Shown: positions 23,768-30,857 of the stretch, one piece after another
How the letters are laid out: each line of letters begins with the position of its first letter
Numbering within the stretch: position 1 is the first letter of the stretch
From: Ruminiclostridium sp.
GTDB lineage: Bacteria > Bacillota > Clostridia > Oscillospirales > Ruminococcaceae
NCBI GenBank assembly: GCA_017624025.1
Contig: JAGANY010000035.1
Span: 1 to 39,470, forward strand
Reading direction: 5' to 3'
DNA length: 39,470 nt
Program-made: the position numbers and the translations under genes
Notes under the pieces: model-generated
What the model was told of the DNA's origin: nothing
Database searches by the model: none
Seen by the model: only the letters and a program-made list of their open reading frames with translations

Positions 23768-24709
23768 TTATTGCTTATAAATAGAAATTTTATCATCTTC
23801 AAGTTCAACACGGACCTTATCTCCGCCCTTAATCCCGAGGGCTTCAAGGTACTCTCTCGGAATCTGAAGTCTTCCGGCACGGTCGAGAACTGTAAGTTCC
23901 TCGTGACCCTGGTTTTCCTGAAGTGCTTTGATTTCCGATTTTTGTTTTTCGCTTAATTCCGCAAAAGAAACATTCTCATAAAGAGACGGTTTTTTACGGA
24001 TAAGCTCACTTGAAGTTTTGCCGTCGCGGATAGCAACGACTCTGTCTATGGATTTCGAGAGATTAGTATCGTGGGTAACGATAATGATTGTAACTCCCGT
24101 CTCCTTATTTAAACGTTTAAAAACGTCTAAAACATTGTTAGCGGTCTTTGTATCAACCGCACCTGTAGGTTCGTCTGCCAGAAGAAGCTTCGGATTGTTT
24201 GCAAGTGCTATAGCAATTGCACATCTTTGCTGTTCACCGCCCGACATCTGTCCGAGCATTGAATTTTTTCTTGGTCCGAGACCTACCATTTCGAGAAGCT
24301 CTTCCGCTCTTTTTCTTCGGTCGTTATAACCGCTTAAGAGCATCGGCATCTCAACATTCTCTATTGCCGTAAGATAAGGTATAAGGTTTCTTGCGTTCTT
24401 CTGCCATACAAAGCCGACAGTTTTACGCTTATACTCTATAAGCTCCTTATCTCCGAGCTTCAACATATCCTTTCCATCAATGAAAAGGCTTCCTGCCGAG
24501 GGTTTATCAAGTCCGCCGAGCATATTGAGAAGTGTTGACTTACCAGAACCCGACGCTCCGACAATACCCATAATTTCTCCCCTCTCAACCGTAAGGTCAA
24601 GACCCTGGAGAGCCATTACTTCGACATCGGTAGTTTTATAGATTTTTACTAAGTTATCGCACCGTACCATTACATTTTCAGGAGGTGCAAGCAATACTTT
24701 CTGTGCCAT
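23768..24709 (-). CDS. MacB/LolD-type ABC ATPase fused to an AbrB-like domain
   Basis: A 313-aa protein. The ATPase domain (about 13-235) has Walker A GASGSGKST (51-59), signature MSGGEQQR (155-162), Walker B LLLADEP (175-181) and switch His213. ADEPTGAVD and the overall length mark the MacB/LolD/FtsE group rather than the MalK group. After a charged linker, residues 271-312 (LTVLDRAGRLQIPREYLEAL, then GIKGGDKVRVELEDDKISIY) match an AbrB/SpoVT/MazE swapped-hairpin domain, normally a DNA-binding dimer module. There is no MalK-type TOBE domain. It follows the first ATPase by 31 nt. The fusion could link transport activity to transcription or simply dimerise the ATPase (inference). Confidence 0.88.
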   Translation of the reverse strand: MAQKVLLAPPENVMVRCDNLVKIYKTTDVEVMALQGLDLTVERGEIMGIVGASGSGKSTLLNMLGGLDKPSAGSLFIDGKDMLKLGDKELIEYKRKTVGFVWQKNARNLIPYLTAIENVEMPMLLSGYNDRRKRAEELLEMVGLGPRKNSMLGQMSGGEQQRCAIAIALANNPKLLLADEPTGAVDTKTANNVLDVFKRLNKETGVTIIIVTHDTNLSKSIDRVVAIRDGKTSSELIRKKPSLYENVSFAELSEKQKSEIKALQENQGHEELTVLDRAGRLQIPREYLEALGIKGGDKVRVELEDDKISIYKQ

Positions 24710-24740
24710 ATTAAATCTCCTATATATTATAATGGTATAT

Positions 24741-25442
24741 TTATAAAGGTATATCGTTTTTTGTTACATCCGAAATCTTACCGTCATCAAGAGTGTAAAC
24801 GATGTCAGCAAGCTCCATCATTGTCTCATCATGAGTTGTCATAACGACGGTTATACCGTCATCCTTTACAAGTTCACGGAAGAGCCTTACTACCGCAATA
24901 CCAGTTTGTGTATCAAGTGCAGCTGTAGGTTCGTCGGCAAAGATAATTTTCGGTTTGTGAGCCACTGCTCTTGCTATAGCAACTCTCTGCTGTTCACCGC
25001 CGGAAAGTTCTCCGGGGCGATGTTTCATTCGCTTTTCAAGACCAACTCTTGCGAGGCATTCTTTAGCTCTCTTTGAACGGTCTTTAAGGGAATATCCCGC
25101 AAGTCTCAAAGCGAATTCAACATTTTCATAAGCAGTCATTGTTGAAATAAGAGCAACAGACTGGAAAACGAAAGCAAGCTTTTTTCTTCTTAGATTATCT
25201 CTTTCGGAATCACTTAGCTTTCCTGTATCCTGGCCACAGAAGAAGACTTCTCCTCCCGTCTGTCTGTCGAGGGCTCCGAGGATATTGATAAGTGTTGTTT
25301 TTCCTGAGCCTGAACGTCCTCTTAAACAGACGAGCTGACCCTCTCCAACTTCAAGGTTTATATCGGTTAATGCGTTTACAACGCTTCCGTCACCAATAGT
25401 AAAATCTCTTGAAATATGTTCGGCCTTTAAGATAATTTCCAT
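24741..25442 (-). CDS. MacB/LolD-type ABC ATPase, first gene of the operon
   Basis: A 233-aa single ATPase domain: Walker A GRSGSGKTT (42-50), signature LSGGEQQR (146-153), Walker B IIFADEP with Glu171, switch His204. The short length and ADEPTAALD place it with the MacB/LolD/FtsE group. These usually pair with FtsX-like permeases, yet none is encoded in the window and all four permeases in this operon are MalF/MalG type. With the next gene it may form a heterodimeric motor. It starts at ATG 25442 after TTAGGA, 64 nt from the promoter's predicted start site. Confidence 0.9.
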   Translation of the reverse strand: MEIILKAEHISRDFTIGDGSVVNALTDINLEVGEGQLVCLRGRSGSGKTTLINILGALDRQTGGEVFFCGQDTGKLSDSERDNLRRKKLAFVFQSVALISTMTAYENVEFALRLAGYSLKDRSKRAKECLARVGLEKRMKHRPGELSGGEQQRVAIARAVAHKPKIIFADEPTAALDTQTGIAVVRLFRELVKDDGITVVMTTHDETMMELADIVYTLDDGKISDVTKNDIPL

Positions 25443-25487
25443 AATAATCCTAATAATTTGTTTTACAATTTACTTAATTCTTAGGCA

Positions 25488-25502
25488 CACTAAAACATAG
25501 TG
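25488..25502. promoter_or_regulatory. Candidate operator of the ten-gene operon
   Basis: A palindrome CACTA-AAACA-TAGTG, extended imperfectly by GGCA on the left and GCAC on the right, lies directly after the predicted transcription start (about 25506). A bound repressor here would block elongation or initiation. The regulator is unknown; the AbrB-like domain encoded in the operon is one candidate. Confidence 0.35.
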
Positions 25503-25512
25503 GCACGATATT

Positions 25513-25541
25513 ATTATAACAAATTTATGGGTTTTTGTCAA
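25513..25541 (-). promoter_or_regulatory. Perfect sigma-A promoter of the ten-gene operon
   Basis: On the minus strand TTGACA (25536-25541), 17 nt, TATAAT (25513-25518). The remaining gene-free stretch up to the patatin promoter (25542-25760) is AT-rich with a small inverted repeat GCAA/TTGC (about 25592-25606) and no other feature I can support. Confidence 0.88.
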
Positions 25542-25760
25542 TATTTATAAAAACATTTTGACCTATCCGAAAGCTTTATAACGATTTTAACAAAGTGGCA
25601 ATATAATGTTGCATAAAGGCTTTATTATGCTATTTTTTCAAATATATTGATATATTTTTCGCTCCGACCACAATATATAGTTTACTTTTTTAGGTAATTA
25701 ATATTTAATTTACTTTAAATTCAATAAAAAAATTTTTTTTGTTGAATTTTTAAGATAAAA

Positions 25761-25789
25761 TTGACTTAATTATTTTATTATGATAAAAT
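25761..25789 (+). promoter_or_regulatory. Sigma-A promoter of the patatin-like gene
   Basis: TTGACT (25761-25766), 17 nt, TAAAAT (25784-25789). The predicted start near 25796 rules out the in-frame ATG at 25780 as the translation start. Confidence 0.75.
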
Positions 25790-25818
25790 ATATAAAAAAT
25801 AAAAATGAGGAAATTTAT

Positions 25819-26664
25819 ATGAAAACAGGTATAATTTTTGAAGGAGGAGCAAGCCGAACAGCATATTCATGCGGTGTTATGGATTGTCTTCTTGATAATG
25901 AAATCTATATTGATTACGTTTTAGGGGTTTCAGCAGGAATAGCATACGGAGTTTCCTATTCTTCGAGACAAAAGGGACGTAATTATGCAATATTTGAAAA
26001 ATTTGTTGAAGACCCGAGATATATGGGAATTAAACATTTTTTAGGTAAAAAAAGGTCATATTACAATCTTGATTTTATATATGGTGAAATGCCCGATAAA
26101 TATTTGCCTTTTAACTGGGACGCATATATGAAATACGGAATGACCTCTTATGCCGTTATTACAAATATCAACACAGGTTTACCCGAATACTACAGAATTG
26201 ATAAAGTGGATAAAAACTGGAAAATTCTCCGTGCAACTTCTTCCCTTCCGATTTTATTCCAACCCGTAGAGATAAACGGAAATTTATATCTTGACGGAGG
26301 AATAAGCGACTCTATTCCCTTTGAATATGCTTTAAATAACGGTTGTGACAAGGTTATTGTGGTTCTGACCCGTGAACGTGATTTTGTAAAGAAAAAAGAA
26401 AGTATTATTCCTTTAATAAAAATTGCTTATAAAAAATATCCTAAGCTTATCGAAGCTATGGAAAACCGTCATATTATGTATAATAATGAGCTTGAAAAGC
26501 TCCGTAAGCTTGAAAAAGAAGGAAAAGCTCTTGTAATTGCTCCTGCCAATACACACAATATCGGAAGAACCGAAAGAAAAAGCTCAATTCTTCTTCCTTA
26601 TTTTAAAGAAGGATATGATTTTACAAGCACAATTATTAATGAGATAAAAAGCTTTATTGAATAA
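25819..26664 (+). CDS. Patatin-like phospholipase family protein
   Basis: A 281-aa protein from ATG 25819, 8 nt after GAGG; the longer frame from 25780 would begin inside the promoter. It has the oxyanion glycine motif FEGGASRTAYSCGV, the nucleophile elbow GVSAG with Ser38, and the DGG motif with Asp159 (LYLDGGISDSIPFEYA), giving a complete Ser-Asp dyad. There is no signal peptide, so it acts in the cytoplasm, probably as a lipid acyl hydrolase. Length matches bacterial YlbK/RssA-like members. It is monocistronic, with a terminator hairpin 7 nt after the stop. Confidence 0.9.
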   Translation: MKTGIIFEGGASRTAYSCGVMDCLLDNEIYIDYVLGVSAGIAYGVSYSSRQKGRNYAIFEKFVEDPRYMGIKHFLGKKRSYYNLDFIYGEMPDKYLPFNWDAYMKYGMTSYAVITNINTGLPEYYRIDKVDKNWKILRATSSLPILFQPVEINGNLYLDGGISDSIPFEYALNNGCDKVIVVLTRERDFVKKKESIIPLIKIAYKKYPKLIEAMENRHIMYNNELEKLRKLEKEGKALVIAPANTHNIGRTERKSSILLPYFKEGYDFTSTIINEIKSFIE

Positions 26665-26670
26665 CGCATT

Positions 26671-26700
26671 AATGCCGTACTATATTTTTAGTACGGCATT
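26671..26700. terminator. Terminator hairpin after the patatin-like gene
   Basis: An 11-bp stem AATGCCGTACT / AGTACGGCATT with an 8-nt loop. The family-2 repeat copy B begins straight after it, so the usual T-run is missing, as in copies A and C. Confidence 0.78.
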
Positions 26701-26916
26701 TCAGCTTGTCGAAAAAGACTTATTAATAAAGGATTAATGATGAAAGATGAAGGATTAAGGTATAGCCTTACGACGATAAATTAAAATAAATATTTTCTGT
26801 TTACCCTTTTTAAAACTATTTTTTAATTTGTCCGTTGCAAACGGACACCACAATCATTCATCATTCATTCTTCATCATTCATCATTTTTTACATTGTTAT
26901 AAAGTTTATCGACAGC
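26701..26916. mobile_element. MITE-like repeat, family 2, copy B
   Basis: About 216 bp, closely similar to copy A through the middle (GATTAATGATGAA, GGATTAAGGTAT, CGGACACCACAATCATTCAT). The ends are CAGCTTGTCGAAAAAG and its inverted partner GTTTATCGACAGCCG. Its left end abuts the patatin terminator hairpin, and its right end stops 7 bp before the stop codon of the aldolase gene. No second hairpin copy is present here. Confidence 0.7.
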
Positions 26917-26923
26917 CGGTTTT

Positions 26924-27607
26924 TTAATCTCTGTATTTCTTATAGCCGGGATGTCTGATAGGAAATGCCTTAGCAATTTCACAGCATTCGTCTATCTTAT
27001 TTCTTTCAAGCTCAACCGCACCGCCAAGCTGATGTGCGACAAGGCTTACCTTTGCGAAATGCTCGAGAGTTTCCATTCTGTAATATGCCTGTGTAATATC
27101 AACGCCTACTGTTACCGCACCGTGATTCATTAAAAGAATAGTATCGTGGTTAGGTAAGTAAGGAACGAGACTTTCGGGAACTTCTTCTGTTCCGGGAGTT
27201 CCGTAAGGAGCAATCGGAACGGAGCCGAGGAAAATAATAGCCTCGGGCATAGTATATTCATCAAGAGGAATACGTGCAATAGCAAAACCTGTTGCTGTCG
27301 GAGGATGAGCATGTACAACAGCATTTATATCAGGTCTTTCCTTATAACATCTTAAATGCATCTTAAATTCGGAAGAGGGTCTGTATCCTTCGGGACAATC
27401 AATAACTTCGTTCTTGCTGTTCATTACGATAAGCATTTCGGGAGTTAATATTCTCTTGCTTGTACCTGTAGGAGTAGTAATAAATCTGTCTTCTCCGACC
27501 TTTACAGATATATTTCCGTCGTTAGCTGCAACGAAACCGAGCTGCCAGAGATTATGACCTACCTCACATATTTGTTCACGTACCTTATATTCTTCCTTTT
27601 CTGTCAT
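26924..27607 (-). CDS. Class II aldolase/adducin family protein (fuculose-phosphate aldolase type)
   Basis: A 227-aa cytoplasmic enzyme. The zinc and catalytic residues of the L-fuculose-1-phosphate aldolase / L-ribulose-5-phosphate epimerase family are present: Glu80 (SSEFKMHL), His99 and His101 (VVHAHPP) and His162 (MNHGAVTVG). The loop NDGNISVKV and TPTGTSK bind the phosphate. It probably cleaves a sugar phosphate to dihydroxyacetone phosphate and an aldehyde. The exact substrate cannot be told from sequence. It is monocistronic with its own promoter; no fucose or arabinose genes are adjacent. Confidence 0.87.
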   Translation of the reverse strand: MTEKEEYKVREQICEVGHNLWQLGFVAANDGNISVKVGEDRFITTPTGTSKRILTPEMLIVMNSKNEVIDCPEGYRPSSEFKMHLRCYKERPDINAVVHAHPPTATGFAIARIPLDEYTMPEAIIFLGSVPIAPYGTPGTEEVPESLVPYLPNHDTILLMNHGAVTVGVDITQAYYRMETLEHFAKVSLVAHQLGGAVELERNKIDECCEIAKAFPIRHPGYKKYRD

Positions 27608-27652
27608 TTTTTCATTTCTTCCTTTCTATGTAATCGTTTTTATGCTATTAAT

Positions 27653-27681
27653 ATAATAGCACGATTTAAAGCTTTTGTCTA
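27653..27681 (-). promoter_or_regulatory. Sigma-A promoter of the aldolase gene
   Basis: On the minus strand TAGACA (27676-27681), 17 nt, TATTAT (27653-27658). It diverges from the yicC promoter only 27 bp away. Confidence 0.72.
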
Positions 27682-27707
27682 TATATTTTTTATAATTTTT
27701 TTAAAAC

Positions 27708-27736
27708 TTGACAAGCTTTCCTTTCTACTATATAAT
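27708..27736 (+). promoter_or_regulatory. Perfect sigma-A promoter of yicC
   Basis: TTGACA (27708-27713), 17 nt, TATAAT (27731-27736). An AGAAAGGAAG binding site precedes the ATG. Confidence 0.87.
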
Positions 27737-27787
27737 TAAAAGGTAATAACTTCAAAAATTAGTTTTTACAGAAAGGAAGTTAATATA

Positions 27788-28666
27788 ATGATTAAAAGTA
27801 TGACAGGTTTCGGAAGAGACCGCCGTGTTATCGGAGAAAGAGAAATCTTAGTTGAAATCCGCTCCGTAAACAGCCGTTATTTCGAATTTAATTCGAAGCT
27901 CCCCCGCTCTTTTCAGTTTTTAGAGGATAAGATAAAGGGACTTGTAAAAGAAAAAGTAAGCCGTGGTAAAGTAGAATATTCTCTTACTGTTTATAATATC
28001 CAGGGTAAAGAAACTGCTGTTGCCGTAAACTCTCTCGTAGTAGAAAATTACGTAAAGGCTCTCCGTGAGGTAGGCGAAAAGCTTGAATTAAAGGATACAT
28101 TATCTTTGGACAGCGTATTTAATATGACTGACGCATTTACTATCGTACGTCCCGAGGTTGATGAAGAAGAACTCTGGAATGCTGTAAAGACAGTAACCGA
28201 AGAGGCTATAAAGAACTTTGTTTCTATGAGAGAAACAGAGGGCGAAAAAATGAAGGCAGACGTTCTCGAAAAGCTTTCAAATATTGAAGCAATGATAGAA
28301 AAGGTATGCGAATATTCTCCCGAAACCGTAAAGGCATACAGAGAAAGACTCTTTGAAAAAATGAATGATATTCTCGAAGATAAACAGATTTCCGAACAGC
28401 GTATTCTACTTGAAGCAGGAATTTTTGCCGAAAAGGTAGCTATTGATGAAGAAACAGTACGCTTAAAGAGCCATTTTTCACAGCTTCGTTCTATGCTCGA
28501 TACCGACGAAGCAGTAGGCAGAAAGCTCGATTTCCTTATCCAGGAAATAAACAGAGAAATCAATACTATCGGCTCAAAAGCACAGGATTTAAGAATCACA
28601 GGTATAGTTGTTGACGCTAAGAGCGAAGTAGAAAAAATCAGAGAACAGATTCAGAATATCGAATAA
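27788..28666 (+). CDS. yicC: YicC/YloC family endoribonuclease
   Basis: A 292-aa protein opening with the family hallmark MIKSMTGFGR and EIRSVNSRYFEFNSKLPRSF. The C-terminal domain (about 205-292) has SHFSQLRSML, GRKLDFLIQEINREINTIGSKA and VVDAKSEVEKIREQIQNIE, all typical. YicC/YloC proteins are RNases acting in RNA turnover. Length equals the family norm. In many Firmicutes it heads a yloC-remA-gmk-rpoZ cluster; here it stands alone before dnaA, and the family-1 repeat begins at its stop codon. Confidence 0.93.
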   Translation: MIKSMTGFGRDRRVIGEREILVEIRSVNSRYFEFNSKLPRSFQFLEDKIKGLVKEKVSRGKVEYSLTVYNIQGKETAVAVNSLVVENYVKALREVGEKLELKDTLSLDSVFNMTDAFTIVRPEVDEEELWNAVKTVTEEAIKNFVSMRETEGEKMKADVLEKLSNIEAMIEKVCEYSPETVKAYRERLFEKMNDILEDKQISEQRILLEAGIFAEKVAIDEETVRLKSHFSQLRSMLDTDEAVGRKLDFLIQEINREINTIGSKAQDLRITGIVVDAKSEVEKIREQIQNIE

Positions 28667-28907
28667 AGTAGATGCTTTTATAAAAGTATTCATAGGCATT
28701 TATCGGAAGAAACCTTTCTGAAGAAAGGCTTTCTCCCGAACCCTCTTCCAAAGACTTTTAATATAAATTAAAGAACCATAGGGTTATACCCTATGGTTCT
28801 TTAATTTAAACTGAAAGTTTTCAGAAGGGAGCTCGAGGGAAAGCCCTTTTTCAAAAGGGTTTCCCTCGATAATACTTATAAATACCTTTATATAAACATC
28901 TATCTTA
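28664..28907. repeat. Cruciform-forming intergenic repeat, family 1, copy 3
   Basis: About 244 bp in reverse orientation to copies 1 and 2. It begins at the stop codon of yicC. The outer arms read TAAAGTAGATG and, inverted, TAAGATAGATG, a variant seen in no other copy yet matched between its own two arms. The apical hairpin (28766-28807) has CCATAGGG / CCCTATGG. The rest of the yicC-dnaA gap (28908-28971) is AT-rich without a clear signal. Confidence 0.9.
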
Positions 28908-28971
28908 TGCCGGAATTTTTTTCATTATCAAAATATACAAATAACACCGCTAAAATTCATAATGTTTATAC

Positions 28972-29000
28972 TTGCAAAATCTGCCCTTTTATGATAGAAT
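28972..29000 (+). promoter_or_regulatory. Sigma-A promoter of dnaA
   Basis: TTGCAA (28972-28977), 17 nt, TAGAAT (28995-29000). No DnaA box is visible in this promoter, unlike in Bacillus subtilis, where dnaA is autoregulated through such boxes. Confidence 0.75.
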
Positions 29001-29046
29001 TAATATGATTGCAAATATATAAAATTTACGGAAGGAATGGTATTTA

Positions 29047-30426
29047 ATGAACTCGTTCAGCGATATTTTCGAGCTTATGAAAAATAGCCTCGAAATAACC
29101 GACACAGCACGCAAACTCTGGATTGACCCTATAAAACCCGTAAAGCTCAACAATAATAAGGTAGTTCTTTACATATCCGACGACTATGTAAAGCATATAG
29201 TTGAAGAAAATTACAGTAATATTTTTAAAGCTAAATTCAAGGATATTTTAGGCTTTGACGTTGAAATCGAATTTATAAGCGACGATACAACAGGAAGCGA
29301 AAGTACTTCCATTACAACTGGTCAGAAGGTTCTTTTAAGCGAACCTATCCCCGAGCTCCAGGATGACCCTTATATAAAGGACAAGCTCCAGCAGGCTGAA
29401 ATAAACGGAAATTACCAGCATACATTTGACACATTTATTGTCGGTGAAAGCAACCGTCTTGCTTGTGCTGCCTGCAAGGCTATTGCACAGGGACAGGCAC
29501 GTAACTATAATCCTCTTTATATTTACAGTGAACCCGGTCTCGGAAAAACTCACCTTTTATGTGCGGTAAAAAATGAAATTTTACTTTCACATCCCGAATA
29601 TAATATAGTATTTGTATCTGCCGAAACCTTTGTAAATGAATTTGTAAACAGCGTAAGAAACAATCTTACCGAAGAATTCAAGAAAAAATACCGTTCAGCT
29701 GATATGTTCCTTGTGGATGATGTCCAGTTCTTCTCCGGTAAGAGAGAATCACAGAATGAACTCTTCCATACCTTTAATGACTTACATTCGGCAGGAAAGC
29801 AGATAATTCTTACATCAGACCGTCCTCCAAAAGAAATCAACGATATTGAAGAGCGTCTTTTAACAAGATTCGAATGGGGACTTTTAGCAGATATTGCTCC
29901 TCCGGAATTTGAAACAAGACTTGCTATTATAAAAAGAAAAGCTGAGCTTCTCAATATGAGAATGCCCAACAATGTTATGGAATATATGGCTGATAAGCTT
30001 AAGAATAATATCCGTCAGATTGAGGGTGCTATTGTTAAGATGAACGCTATGTCTATGCTTACGGAATCTGTTCCTACCCTTATGATGGCACAGAATATTA
30101 TCCGTGACGTTATGACTGAGCAGCAGCCTGTTCCGGTAACAGTTGAAAAGGTTATTACCGAAGTATCACATATCTTTAACGTATCTCCTGAGGAAATCCG
30201 TTCCCAGAACCGTAATTCCCAGGTTTCTACAGCACGCCAGGTTGCTATTTACGTTATCAGTAAGGTAACAGGTCTTTCTTATACTTCTATAGGTAAGGAA
30301 TTCGGCGGCCGTGACCATTCTACTATAGTTTATGCTACAAACAAGGTTAAAAAGGTAATGCAGAAGGACGCTGCATATCGTGCAACAGTTGAAGATCTTA
30401 TAAAGAACATAGGAAATATGCAATAA
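29047..30426 (+). CDS. dnaA: Chromosomal replication initiator DnaA
   Basis: 459 aa, the normal length. Domain I (1-85) starts with FSDIFELMKNSLEI. Domain II is a short linker. Domain III is AAA+ with Walker A SEPGLGKT (161-168), Walker B FLVDDVQ (221-227) and sensor regions (ILTSDRPP, NIRQIEGAI). Domain IV has the DNA-recognition helix GGRDHSTIVYA (420-430). In domain IV the basic loop reads RSQNRNSQVSTARQ, where most bacteria have about KSKRRSRSVARPRQ: the minor-groove arginine and the RQ are kept, but several basic residues are lost. The usual DHT is DHS. This matches the variant boxes found nearby. AAGGA precedes ATG 29047. Confidence 0.97.
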   Translation: MNSFSDIFELMKNSLEITDTARKLWIDPIKPVKLNNNKVVLYISDDYVKHIVEENYSNIFKAKFKDILGFDVEIEFISDDTTGSESTSITTGQKVLLSEPIPELQDDPYIKDKLQQAEINGNYQHTFDTFIVGESNRLACAACKAIAQGQARNYNPLYIYSEPGLGKTHLLCAVKNEILLSHPEYNIVFVSAETFVNEFVNSVRNNLTEEFKKKYRSADMFLVDDVQFFSGKRESQNELFHTFNDLHSAGKQIILTSDRPPKEINDIEERLLTRFEWGLLADIAPPEFETRLAIIKRKAELLNMRMPNNVMEYMADKLKNNIRQIEGAIVKMNAMSMLTESVPTLMMAQNIIRDVMTEQQPVPVTVEKVITEVSHIFNVSPEEIRSQNRNSQVSTARQVAIYVISKVTGLSYTSIGKEFGGRDHSTIVYATNKVKKVMQKDAAYRATVEDLIKNIGNMQ

Positions 30427-30440
30427 TATCTCTTAAAAAA

Positions 30441-30517
30441 TAAGCGAAGCTAAGAAAAATTTTCGATCAAACCTTTTATAAAAGGTTTGGCAGGGGAAAG
30501 GGACGGCAGTCCCAAAA
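30441..30517 (+). repeat. Short structured repeat, family 3, copy 2
   Basis: It follows the dnaA stop by 14 bp and matches 5861-5940 (GCGAAGC, TTTTCG, hairpin, GGGACGGCAGTCCC). The hairpin (30468-30489) is CAAACC-TTTTATAAAA-GGTTTG, where copy 1 has CAACCC and GGGTTG: a paired C-G to A-T change that keeps the stem. Confidence 0.65.
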
Positions 30518-30579
30518 TGCTCATTGATTCTTTTATTGCAAAAAAAATATTTCCCCGATCTTTCAACTTTCCTTTAACA

Positions 30580-30807
30580 ATATTCAACTATTATGTTGAA
30601 TGTTAAAAGTGTTAAAAACCTTTTAAACTTTTTATGTTTTTTCTCAACCGTTTTTTATTAACAGAAAATGGCTTGTCCGAAAGGTTTAAATGACTTTTCA
30701 ACACTTTACCCGTCCCTACTACAAATACCAAAAATAATAATATTATTGTTATTTTTTTCTTTTTAATTTTTATTTTTTGTTTTCATTCTTAATGTAAATG
30801 TTGAAAA
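30580..30807. other. dnaA-dnaN intergenic region with variant DnaA boxes
   Basis: Two exact copies of TTTTCAACA on either strand (30695-30703 and 30799-30807) and a palindrome built from ATTCAAC / GTTGAAT (30582-30601) sit beside a nearly pure A/T stretch (about 30725-30790). This could be a secondary DnaA-binding or unwinding site and may regulate dnaN. I find no convincing promoter for dnaN. Confidence 0.5.
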
Positions 30808-30857
30808 TAAAATTGCGGAATCATTCCGATAAATAATAATAATGAAAGGACGTATTT

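Noticed and set aside
25780-25819. Upstream ATG for the patatin-like gene
   Set aside because: It falls between the -35 and -10 of the gene's own promoter and would not be in the transcript.
28048-28599. 183-codon antisense frame
   Set aside because: It lies wholly inside yicC on the other strand, is rich in Ser/Phe as antisense frames of Glu/Lys-rich genes are, and has no start signals.
28908-29046. oriC in the dnaA upstream region
   Set aside because: No DnaA-box-like word is visible there, unlike 34.1-34.8 kb and the dnaA-dnaN gap.
29550-29972. 140-codon antisense frame within dnaA
   Set aside because: Shadow of the AAA+ domain of DnaA; no promoter or binding site.
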